From assembly GCA_036265915.1 (NCBI GenBank), contig DATAOC010000134.1, positions 33,971 through 97,970 of the forward strand: a stretch of 64,000 bases of DNA, read 5' to 3'. The translations under genes were made by a program, and so were the position numbers. The notes below the pieces were generated by a model. That model was not told the origin of the DNA. It saw only the letters and a list, made by a program, of their open reading frames with translations, and ran no database searches. This DNA is from AR12 sp036265915 (lineage in GTDB: Bacteria; Methylomirabilota; Methylomirabilia; Rokubacteriales; CSP1-6). Below, piece by piece: positions 16,864-23,548 of this stretch; the stretch's first letter is position 1, and every line of letters starts with the position of its first letter.

Positions 16864-18468
16864 CTACCCGAACACGAAGCCCGCGTAGCCGGCCGCCGCC
16901 ACCTCGTCACACTTCTCCCGGTACTTCGGCGCGCCGCCGGCGTAGACGATGAAGGTACGCGTCTGCTTGCCCGCCACGTTCGTGTTGATGCCCATCATCC
17001 ACGAGTCGACCCGGGTGAAGAGCATACGTCGGCCGGTCTCGTGCACGTGCTGCAGCCACTCCTGCTCCGCCGCCGGCGTCGGCTCCACGCGGCTGTGGCC
17101 GCGCTCCCGCATGTGCGCGATGAGCGTGGTCACCCAGTCCACGTTCTGCTCGATGCAGCGCGGGATGTTGCAGAACGTGGCCGCGTTGTGCGGCCCCACC
17201 AGCGTGAACAGATTCGGGAAGCCCTCCACCTGCAGCCCGAGAAACGTGCGCGGGCCGTCCGCCCACTTGTCGCGCAGCCGCCGTCCGGCGCGGCCGCGGA
17301 TGTCGATACGGTCGAAGGCCCCGGTGACGGCGTCGAAGCCGGTCGCGTAGATGAGCATGTCGAGCGGGTGGTGGCCGCCGCGGGTGTCGACGCCGCTCTC
17401 CGTGATCCGCTCGATCGGCGTCTCGCGCAGATCGACGAGGCGCACGTTCGGCTGGTTGTAGACCTCGTAATAGCCGCTCTCGAGCGGCACCCGGCGCGTG
17501 CCGAAGCCGTGGTTGGTCGGAATGAGCTTTTCAGCGAGGTGCACGTCCTTCACGCGCTGGCGAATCTTGCGGCGCATGAACTCCGTGATGGTGGCGTTGG
17601 CCTCCTCGCTGACCAGGACGTCGCGGAAGTTCCCCATCCAGATGCCGAAGCCGGGCTCGCGATACCGCTGCTCGAAGAACGCCTCCCGCTCCTCGGCGCT
17701 GACCTCGAGCGCCTTTCGCGGATCGGCGTCGTGGATGAAGCAGCCGAAGGACTGACGGCAGCGCGCGAATGTCTCCGCGTACGTGGCCTTGATCCGCGCC
17801 TGCGTGACGGCATCGATCGGACTGTTGTGCAGCGGCGCGCACCAGTTCGGCGTGCGCTGGAACACGGTGAGGTGACCAACGGTCTTCGCGATCTCGGTGA
17901 TCGCCTGCACGGCGGTGGCGCCGGTTCCGATCACGCCGACGCGCTTGCCGCTGAAGCTCACCGGCTCGTGCGGCCAGCGCGCCGTGTGGTACGCCTCGCC
18001 GCGAAAGGCGCCGACGCCGGGGATGACCGGCATGGTCGGCGCCGACAACGGTCCGATGGCGGTGATCAGGAATCGAGCCCGCGCGCGCTGCCCATCCTGG
18101 CTGGTGACGTCCCACTCACCCGCCGGCTCGTCGTACACGGCGGCGGCGATCCGGCAGCCGAACTCGATGTCACGCCGGAGGTCCAGCTTGTCCGCCACGA
18201 AGTTGCAGTACCGCAGCGTCTCCGGCTGGGCGGCGAAGTGCTCGCTCCACTCCCATTCGGCGAGAATCTCCTCCGAGAAGGAGTACCCGTACGTCCACGA
18301 CTCGGAGTCGAACCGCGCGCCGGGATAGCGGTTCCAGTACCAGGTGCCGCCCACGCCGTCGCCGGCCTCGAACACCCGTACGCGAAGCCCGAGATCGCGC
18401 AAGCGGTGCAGCTGATACATTCCGGAGATCCCGGCGCCGATCACGATGACGTCGAAGTCCGCGCTCAT
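16864..18468 (-). CDS. Flavin-containing (Baeyer-Villiger type) monooxygenase
   Basis: A 534-residue class B flavoprotein monooxygenase. The FAD-binding motif VIGAGISGMY is at residue 10, followed by GGTWYWNRYPGARFD. The Baeyer-Villiger fingerprint FxGxxxHxxxWP is met exactly by FRGEAYHTARWP, and the NADPH site is VGVIGTGATAVQ. It would insert oxygen into ketones or oxidise heteroatoms. No adjacent pathway gene names the substrate. It ends 13 bases from the converging barrel gene. Confidence 0.9.
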   Translation of the reverse strand: MSADFDVIVIGAGISGMYQLHRLRDLGLRVRVFEAGDGVGGTWYWNRYPGARFDSESWTYGYSFSEEILAEWEWSEHFAAQPETLRYCNFVADKLDLRRDIEFGCRIAAAVYDEPAGEWDVTSQDGQRARARFLITAIGPLSAPTMPVIPGVGAFRGEAYHTARWPHEPVSFSGKRVGVIGTGATAVQAITEIAKTVGHLTVFQRTPNWCAPLHNSPIDAVTQARIKATYAETFARCRQSFGCFIHDADPRKALEVSAEEREAFFEQRYREPGFGIWMGNFRDVLVSEEANATITEFMRRKIRQRVKDVHLAEKLIPTNHGFGTRRVPLESGYYEVYNQPNVRLVDLRETPIERITESGVDTRGGHHPLDMLIYATGFDAVTGAFDRIDIRGRAGRRLRDKWADGPRTFLGLQVEGFPNLFTLVGPHNAATFCNIPRCIEQNVDWVTTLIAHMRERGHSRVEPTPAAEQEWLQHVHETGRRMLFTRVDSWMMGINTNVAGKQTRTFIVYAGGAPKYREKCDEVAAAGYAGFVFG

Positions 18469-18557
18469 CGTCAGCTCCCCTGCAGCCGGCGGCCGTCATA
18501 CGCCGCCGGGAGGCCCGCGTTGCCGCGCACGATAGACTTCATACGGAGGACACGGCC

Positions 18558-19085
18558 ATGCGCACGGATCTGGTCGTCGGCGGTCGCTTCCCCGATCTCG
18601 AGCTGCCGGATCATCGCCGGCGCCCGGTGCGGCTTTCCGGTCTGGCGAACGGCTATCCGCTGATCGTGAGCTTCTATCGCGGCTACTGGTGACCGAAGTG
18701 CGCGGTGCAGGTCAGGCACCTCACGAGTATGCAGGATGAGCTCGCCGTCAACTACTGCCAGCTCGCCGTGGTGAGCACCGATCCACCCGAGGTGACGGCG
18801 GCCTTTCGAGCCGGGCTGGGCGCGACGTTCACGTTCCTCAGCGATCACGCCCGTCGAGCCATCGGTGAGCTCGACATCGTGGAGCAGACCGCGCCGGGCT
18901 TCGAGCACGGCCTCGTCGCGCTGCCCTACACGTTCTCGCTGCACCCGGATCTGACGATTCATCAGATCTATAACGGCTGGTGGTTCGTCGGCCGGCCGAC
19001 GCTCGAGGAGCTGCGCCAGGACCTGCGCGCGATCATGCAGAAGTGCCGTGCCGACTACGAGTACGCGCCGTCACCCTCTCGCTGA
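18558..19085 (+). CDS. Peroxiredoxin-like (AhpC/TSA fold) protein with in-frame UGA, probable selenoprotein
   Basis: Read through one TGA at 18690-18692, this is a complete 175-residue thioredoxin-fold peroxiredoxin-like protein. ATG at 18558 follows GGAGGA. The active-site region reads SFYRGYW-U-PKCAVQ, where relatives have W-C-P-x-C, so the TGA (codon 45) replaces the catalytic cysteine and leaves a UxxC pair with Cys48. The distal part has VVSTDPPE, LPYTFSLHPDLTI and IYNGWWFVGRPT, typical of the family. A hairpin at 18704-18720 closely matches the apical part of the E. coli fdhF SECIS. Selenocysteine insertion is inferred. It would act in thiol-dependent peroxide or disulfide chemistry in the cytoplasm. 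Confidence 0.85.
18690..18692 (+). other. In-frame UGA, candidate selenocysteine codon 45
   Basis: This is the sole interruption of the peroxiredoxin-like frame, and it falls exactly on the peroxidatic or redox cysteine of the WCPxC motif. Both halves belong to the same domain. Confidence 0.8.
18704..18720 (+). promoter_or_regulatory. Candidate bacterial SECIS hairpin (fdhF-like)
   Basis: GGTGC (18704-18708) pairs with GCACC (18716-18720) around the loop AGGTCAG. The loop starts 16 bases after the UGA. The apical part of the E. coli fdhF element is GGUUGC-AGGUCU-GCACC, so stem and loop are nearly the same, including the GGU contacted by SelB. Confidence 0.75.
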
Positions 19086-19097
19086 GATCGCGCGCCG

Positions 19098-20318
19098 TCA
19101 GACGGCGGGGCTGGGCAGCGCGTGGGCGCCGGACGAGCGCGGCGGGCGGAACGTGAACGCGATGGCGGTGGCCGCGACGCCGATGGTGGCCGAGCCGACG
19201 AAGAGCCATAGGTAGCTGCCGAGCGAGTCGTAGAGCCACCCTCCCGCCCATGCTCCGAGGGCCATCCCGAGCGTCGACACGAAGGCGACCGCGCCGAACG
19301 CCGTGCCCATGATGCGCTCGCCGAAATACTCGCGGACGAGGATCGCGTAGAGAGGCATGACGCCGCCATAGGCGAAGCCGAACACGACCGCGAGCGCGTA
19401 GAAGCTCGCCAGCTGTCCGGCGAACAGATACAAGCTGACCGCGAACGCCTGCAGCGCCAGGCCCGTGACCAGCGTCCGCTTCGCTCCGACACGGTCCGCA
19501 ACCAGCCCGCAGACGATCTTGCCGGTGAGCGACGCGAGGCCGGCCACGCTGAGCACCGTGGCCGCCGCCATCGCCGAGACACCGCGGTCGATGGCATGGG
19601 TCACCATGTGGAAGATAGGCCCCGAGTGCGTGGCACAGCAGGCGAAATACGCGAGCGCAATGGCGGCGAACTGCGGCGTCCGCAGTGCCTGCGCCACCGT
19701 GAAGCCGGAACCGCCGCCGGGCGCCGTCGTCGATCCCACGGCGATGGCGTCGTGCGACGGCGGCTTGCGCAGAAGCAGCGCGGCCGGGATGATCACGAGC
19801 CAGACGACATCGCCGAGCACGACCATCGCGAAGCGCCAGCCGTACTCCGTGATGAGCCAGCGCGCGAGCGGCGCCATGACGGTGGACCCGACGCTCAGCC
19901 CCGCCGAGACGAGTGCCACCGCCAGGCTTCGATGGTGGGTGAACCAGCGCGCGGTCGCGGCGGTCAGCGGCGTGTAGAAGCTGCCGGTCGCGACGCCGAC
20001 GACGACGCCGAAGAAGATCTGGAACTGCGTCAGGCTGTCCGCCTGGCTGGCGGCGACGAGCCCGGCGCCGAGCAGGGCACCGCCGATGAGGACCACCAGC
20101 CGCGTGCCGAAGCGGTCGGAGAGCGCGCCCCAGAGGAACGATCCGACGCCCATGCCGAGCCAGTTCAGCGAGCTGGCGGTCGAGATCCCCATCCGGGACC
20201 AGCCCATGGCCTCGGCCATCGGCTGGAGGAAGACGCTGAGCGACAGCATCGCGCCCACCCCGACACAGGTGACGACGATGCCGACGCCGACGATGATCCA
20301 GCCGTAGAACACGCTCAT
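19098..20318 (-). CDS. MFS transporter (monocarboxylate/oxalate-formate antiporter-like)
   Basis: A 406-residue inner-membrane carrier with about 12 membrane segments. It begins FYGWIIVGVGIVVTCVGVGA and has GALSDRFGTR between segments 2 and 3, the major-facilitator loop motif. LMGTAFGAVAF-like and EYFGERIMGTAFG stretches resemble the OFA/monocarboxylate group. It likely imports an organic acid. The next gene downstream on this strand is the BVMO, beyond the peroxiredoxin-like gene, which converges from the other strand. Confidence 0.88.
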   Translation of the reverse strand: MSVFYGWIIVGVGIVVTCVGVGAMLSLSVFLQPMAEAMGWSRMGISTASSLNWLGMGVGSFLWGALSDRFGTRLVVLIGGALLGAGLVAASQADSLTQFQIFFGVVVGVATGSFYTPLTAATARWFTHHRSLAVALVSAGLSVGSTVMAPLARWLITEYGWRFAMVVLGDVVWLVIIPAALLLRKPPSHDAIAVGSTTAPGGGSGFTVAQALRTPQFAAIALAYFACCATHSGPIFHMVTHAIDRGVSAMAAATVLSVAGLASLTGKIVCGLVADRVGAKRTLVTGLALQAFAVSLYLFAGQLASFYALAVVFGFAYGGVMPLYAILVREYFGERIMGTAFGAVAFVSTLGMALGAWAGGWLYDSLGSYLWLFVGSATIGVAATAIAFTFRPPRSSGAHALPSPAV

Positions 20319-20402
20319 GAATCCTCCGATGCCCTTTCGCAGTATGTCGAATGGGGCAAGCCGGAATCGACACGTGCTGCGTCGCTGGACGACGGCGTCG
20401 AA

Positions 20403-21275
20403 CTAGAGGCCGGCGAGCGCGGACTTCATCTTCACGATGGCGTCGATGTGGGCGCGTGCGGAGAGTCCCGAGCCCATCGTGTTCACGGAGAGGTGGGTGG
20501 CCCCGAGCTCCCGCCACTCGCGCGCACGCTTGGCCCACTCGGTGGGTCCGCCGATCGAATACGGAAACCGTCCCTCGATGCCGACCGCGGACAGCGGGCG
20601 GCCGGCATCCTTTATATAAGCACGCACGCGGTCCAGCGTGTGGCTCGCCTCGTCGCCCGGCTGGAACTGCGGAAACCAGCCGTCCGAGATCGCGGCCACG
20701 CGCTTGAGCACGGGCTCGGCCATGCCACCCATCCACACGGGGATGGGCCGCTGCACGGGCAGCGGATTGATGCCGGCCCGATCGATGTGATGATACGCGC
20801 CGTCGAAGTCGATCACGGGCTCGGTCCAGAGCTTGCGCATGACGGCGATCTGCTCGCTCACCCGACGGCCGCGCGTGTGAAAGTCTTCGTTCAGCGCCTC
20901 GTACTCGACGTGGTTCCACCCGATGCCCACGCCGAGCCGCAGCCGCCCGCCGGTCAGGACGTCGACCGCGGCCGCCTGCTTGGCGACGAGCGCGGTCTGG
21001 CGCTGCGGCAGGATGAGAATGCCGGTGACGAGCTCCAGACGCCGCGTGCACGCCGCCAGGAAGCCGAACAGCACGAAGACCTCGTGAAAGGGGCTCTGGT
21101 CGGTGTACGGCGGCCGACGGCCCAGCGTGTCGAAGCGCTCGACCTTGCCGCCCAGCACGTGGTCGAAGACAAGCAGATGATCGTAGCCCGCGCCCTCGGC
21201 GGCCTGCGCGTAATCGCGGATCACCGCCGGATCCGAGCCGATCTCCGTCTGCGGAAATACCACGCCGAGTCTCAT
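20403..21275 (-). CDS. LLM class (luciferase-like) F420- or flavin-dependent oxidoreductase
   Basis: A 290-residue TIM-barrel enzyme beginning MRLGVVFPQTEIGSDPAVIRDYAQAAEGAGYDHLLVFDH. It has GILILPQRQTALVAKQAAAVDVLTGGRLRLGVGIGW, the most conserved block of the group, then PIPVWMGG. Members reduce or oxygenate diverse substrates with F420H2 or FMNH2. ATG at 21275 is preferred over the longer frame because the family starts at MRLG. It begins just after the binding-protein gene ends and is probably cotranscribed with it. Confidence 0.87.
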   Translation of the reverse strand: MRLGVVFPQTEIGSDPAVIRDYAQAAEGAGYDHLLVFDHVLGGKVERFDTLGRRPPYTDQSPFHEVFVLFGFLAACTRRLELVTGILILPQRQTALVAKQAAAVDVLTGGRLRLGVGIGWNHVEYEALNEDFHTRGRRVSEQIAVMRKLWTEPVIDFDGAYHHIDRAGINPLPVQRPIPVWMGGMAEPVLKRVAAISDGWFPQFQPGDEASHTLDRVRAYIKDAGRPLSAVGIEGRFPYSIGGPTEWAKRAREWRELGATHLSVNTMGSGLSARAHIDAIVKMKSALAGL

Positions 21276-21279
21276 GATC

Positions 21280-22029
21280 TCAGTCTCCGAGGCCTTTGGC
21301 CCTGTAGATCGGCGCGGCACGCGGGCCCGACAGGAACTCGATCAACGCCCGGCCCGCGGCCGGCTCCTGCGCGTCGCTGACGAGGCCGACCGAGAAGATC
21401 GTCACCGTCTGCAGCTCTTGCGGCAACGGGCCGACGACCTCCACCCCGGGCACGGCCTTCAGCTCCGGAATCTGCGCCGCCGCAAGATCGATCTCGCCCG
21501 CCGCCAGCATCTCCCCGGCTTTCGTGCCGGTATCCTTGTACTTCGCTTTCACCTGATCCGCGATGCCCAGCCGCTCGAGCACCCGCGCGAACGCGACGCC
21601 GGAGGCCCCCTCGCGCGAGTAGCCGACCGACTTCGCCGCGAGCACGGCGGCTTTCAACGCATCCGGCGTGGCGATGTCCGGTTTCGGCGTACCGGCCTTC
21701 ACCGCGACGCCGACCCCCGAGCGCGCCACCTCTTTCTTGCTGTCGCTCACGACCTTCCCTTGCTTCGCCAGGTCGTCGATGATGGGGCCGGTCAGAATCA
21801 GCACGTCGGCCGGCGCGCCGTCGAGGAACTTGCCCTTGAGGACGGCCGCCAGCCCGTACGTGACCGCGACGCGGTGCCCCGTGGCCGCTTCGAACTGTGA
21901 GAACAGCTCGGGCGTGGCCGGCTGCATGCCGACGGTGCTCAAGACCTTCACCTCGGCCGCGTACCCGCGTGCCGGCCCCACGACCGTGGCCGCGACGAGT
22001 ACGAGCCATGCCGCAATCGCTCTCTTCAT
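21280..22029 (-). CDS. ModA-like periplasmic substrate-binding protein
   Basis: A 249-residue secreted protein with signal peptide MKRAIAAWLVLVAATVVGPARGYAAE. The mature chain VKVLSTVGMQPATPELFSQFEAATGHRV, ADVLILTGPIIDDLAKQGKV and GYSREGASGVAFARVLE is of the extracellular solute-binding type near molybdate-binding ModA. No permease or ATPase gene is adjacent, so it is an orphan. The luciferase-like oxidoreductase gene follows after four bases. The ligand is unknown. Confidence 0.82.
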   Translation of the reverse strand: MKRAIAAWLVLVAATVVGPARGYAAEVKVLSTVGMQPATPELFSQFEAATGHRVAVTYGLAAVLKGKFLDGAPADVLILTGPIIDDLAKQGKVVSDSKKEVARSGVGVAVKAGTPKPDIATPDALKAAVLAAKSVGYSREGASGVAFARVLERLGIADQVKAKYKDTGTKAGEMLAAGEIDLAAAQIPELKAVPGVEVVGPLPQELQTVTIFSVGLVSDAQEPAAGRALIEFLSGPRAAPIYRAKGLGD

Positions 22030-22458
22030 GTCGTTCCCCCGAGAAGCCGCACGCGAAGGCGCGCATCCAATCACTGCGCGGCGGCTCGCAGCGATTCTAG
22101 CTCGAATCGCGAGCGCGGTGAGTCCCGGCTCGTGCGCGTGCCATGCGCCGGCTGACCGGACGCTGAGGTAGCCGAATCGAAGGCATTCCTCGACATTTCC
22201 GGTGGCCTGGCGTAACCTGAGTGCGCCTACCACCGGACTTCCTGGCTGACGCAGTCTGGCGTCACGTCCCTTGGGATCTGGCTTTGGCCGCAGCGCTGTC
22301 AGCACGGGAGCGACACGACGTCTCTGCGGCTCGAGGCGGCTCGGTTGTCAATGCGCGCGTATGGCATCTCGGCGCTGGCGTCCGTCATGCTGATCGCGGC
22401 GCCCACGGCGCCGCTGGTACACGAGTTCTTCACAGAGGATCGCGGAAGAGGTGGCGTC
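22030..22458 (+). other. Intergenic region without a recognised gene
   Basis: This stretch separates the divergent binding-protein and RRM genes. A weak frame from 22345 runs in phase into the RRM gene, but family length and the ribosome site favour the later start. I saw no RNA gene or clear terminator. It presumably holds promoters for both neighbours. Confidence 0.5.
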
Positions 22459-22758
22459 ATGACTCAGAAGCTCTTCATCGGTGGCTTATCGTTCTCGACA
22501 TCGGCTGAGCGGCTGCGGGAGTTTCTGGGCGCCGTCGATGGTGTCGAGTCCGCGACCGTTATAACGGATCGTGCCACGGGGCAGTCGCGCGGCTTCGGCT
22601 TCGTCGAGATGAACAGCCTCGAGGCGGCCAAGACCGCCATGCGCGACCTGAACGGCCAGGAGCTGGACGGCCGCCGGCTGCGCATCGAGCTGGCGAATCC
22701 CTCGGGCGAGCGACGGAACGATTCCCGCGGCGGTGCCTCCGGCGGCCGGAGCTGGTAG
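22459..22758 (+). CDS. RRM-type RNA-binding protein
   Basis: A 99-residue single RNA-recognition-motif protein, like the cold-induced Rbp proteins of cyanobacteria and other bacteria. RNP-2 is LFIGGL (residues 5-10) and RNP-1 is SRGFGFVEM. A short Gly/Ser/Arg tail ends GGRSW. ATG at 22459 follows GAAGAGGTG. The next genes on the strand include ribosomal protein S21, a common partner in cold-response clusters. It probably binds single-stranded RNA as a chaperone. Confidence 0.92.
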   Translation: MTQKLFIGGLSFSTSAERLREFLGAVDGVESATVITDRATGQSRGFGFVEMNSLEAAKTAMRDLNGQELDGRRLRIELANPSGERRNDSRGGASGGRSW

Positions 22759-22774
22759 AACAGATGACGACACA

Positions 22775-22984
22775 ATGCAGGTAGCCGCGGTCGCGAAGGC
22801 GGAAGACCGCGGCTGGCGCTGGCGTATCGTCAACTACGCGGGCGACGTCATCGAGGAGTCGACCGAGGTCTTCGGCAGCATTTCTGCGGCGGTGGCCCAG
22901 GGCAGTGCGCGGCTACTCAAGCTGAATCTCGTCGATCGATCCGAACCGGCTCGGGCGTGGCGCCGGGTATCGCATCGTGGCTGA
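22775..22984 (+). CDS. Small protein of a two-copy WRWRI family
   Basis: A 69-residue protein of unknown function starting MQVAAVAKAEDRGWRWRIVNYAGDVIEES. It is clearly related to the gene at 56287-56484: both share MQV.A, WRWRI.[ND]Y.G.[IV].EES, a helix SAAVAQGSARLL and an Arg-rich end. It sits between the RRM and S21 genes with short gaps, suggesting one operon. No domain name is offered. Confidence 0.7.
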   Translation: MQVAAVAKAEDRGWRWRIVNYAGDVIEESTEVFGSISAAVAQGSARLLKLNLVDRSEPARAWRRVSHRG

Positions 22985-23014
22985 GACCGCGGTCGTGTCC
23001 ACCGAGGGTCGCCC

Positions 23015-23245
23015 ATGCCGCGCGTGATCACCGCGGCTCGCATCGAGGTCGCTGGCAATCAGATCGATCTCGCGCTGAAGGCGCTCAAGAAACACATGCT
23101 CAAGGAAGGCATCTTTCAGGAGATGAAGCGGCGTGCCTTCTACGAGAAGCCGTCGGTCAAGCGCAAGCGGAAGCAGGCGCACGCGCGCAAGCGGCAACGC
23201 AAGGCGCTCAAGCGAGCCAACGCCTCCGCCGACTGGGATCGGTGA
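23015..23245 (+). CDS. rpsU: Small ribosomal subunit protein S21
   Basis: A 76-residue basic protein of the 30S subunit near the anti-Shine-Dalgarno region. The family pattern is seen in IDLALKALKKHMLKEGIFQEMKRR followed by YEKPSVKRKRK and a Lys/Arg-rich tail. The end overlaps the next start by GTGA. Neighbouring RRM and small-protein genes suggest an RNA-binding or cold-response operon. Confidence 0.93.
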   Translation: MPRVITAARIEVAGNQIDLALKALKKHMLKEGIFQEMKRRAFYEKPSVKRKRKQAHARKRQRKALKRANASADWDR

Positions 23246-23493
23246 ACACTTCGGCTCCCACCGAGCAGACCTGGTGGCTGCTCGACTACTACAACGAACG
23301 CTCGCGGCTGCTCACGCGCGTTCGTGTGCAGGCGAGATTACCGGCCACCGCGACCACCATCGGCGCCCAGCAGCTTCTCGCCGCCCATCCCGCAGCGTCC
23401 CGACGCACTCGCCAGACCCTGCTCCGTCGGGCCCAGTCGAACGATCGGCTGCCTGACGGCTGGGTCCTCTATCGAATCGCCACGGAGTCCTGA
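23242..23493 (+). CDS. Hypothetical small protein coupled to rpsU
   Basis: An 83-residue product starting at GTG 23242 inside the rpsU stop (GTGA). It contains QTWWLLDYYNERSRLL and a basic region SRRTRQTLLRRAQSN, ending WVLYRIATES. No family is recognised. Tight coupling to S21 argues that it is translated. A role near RNA or the ribosome is only a guess from context. Confidence 0.55.
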   Translation: MNTSAPTEQTWWLLDYYNERSRLLTRVRVQARLPATATTIGAQQLLAAHPAASRRTRQTLLRRAQSNDRLPDGWVLYRIATES

Positions 23494-23511
23494 CCGCCGC
23501 CGACGATTCCC

Positions 23512-23540
23512 TTGACCCGCGCGATCATTTTCCCTACCGT
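23512..23540 (+). promoter_or_regulatory. Promoter for the sulfatase gene, likely leaderless
   Basis: TTGACC (23512-23517), a 17-base spacer and TACCGT (23535-23540) precede the ATG at 23549 by only eight bases after the -10 box. RNA would begin at or within a few bases of the start codon, and no ribosome site is seen, so a leaderless message is predicted. Confidence 0.45.
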
Positions 23541-23548
23541 CGCACGGG

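Noticed and set aside
19033..21051. Minus-strand open frame of about 670 codons
   Set aside because: It runs out of phase through the MFS and luciferase-like genes and has no recognisable domain.
22345..22458. N-terminal extension of the RRM protein
   Set aside because: The extra residues look like a weak signal peptide, which makes no sense for a cytoplasmic RNA-binding protein, and a ribosome site precedes the ATG at 22459.
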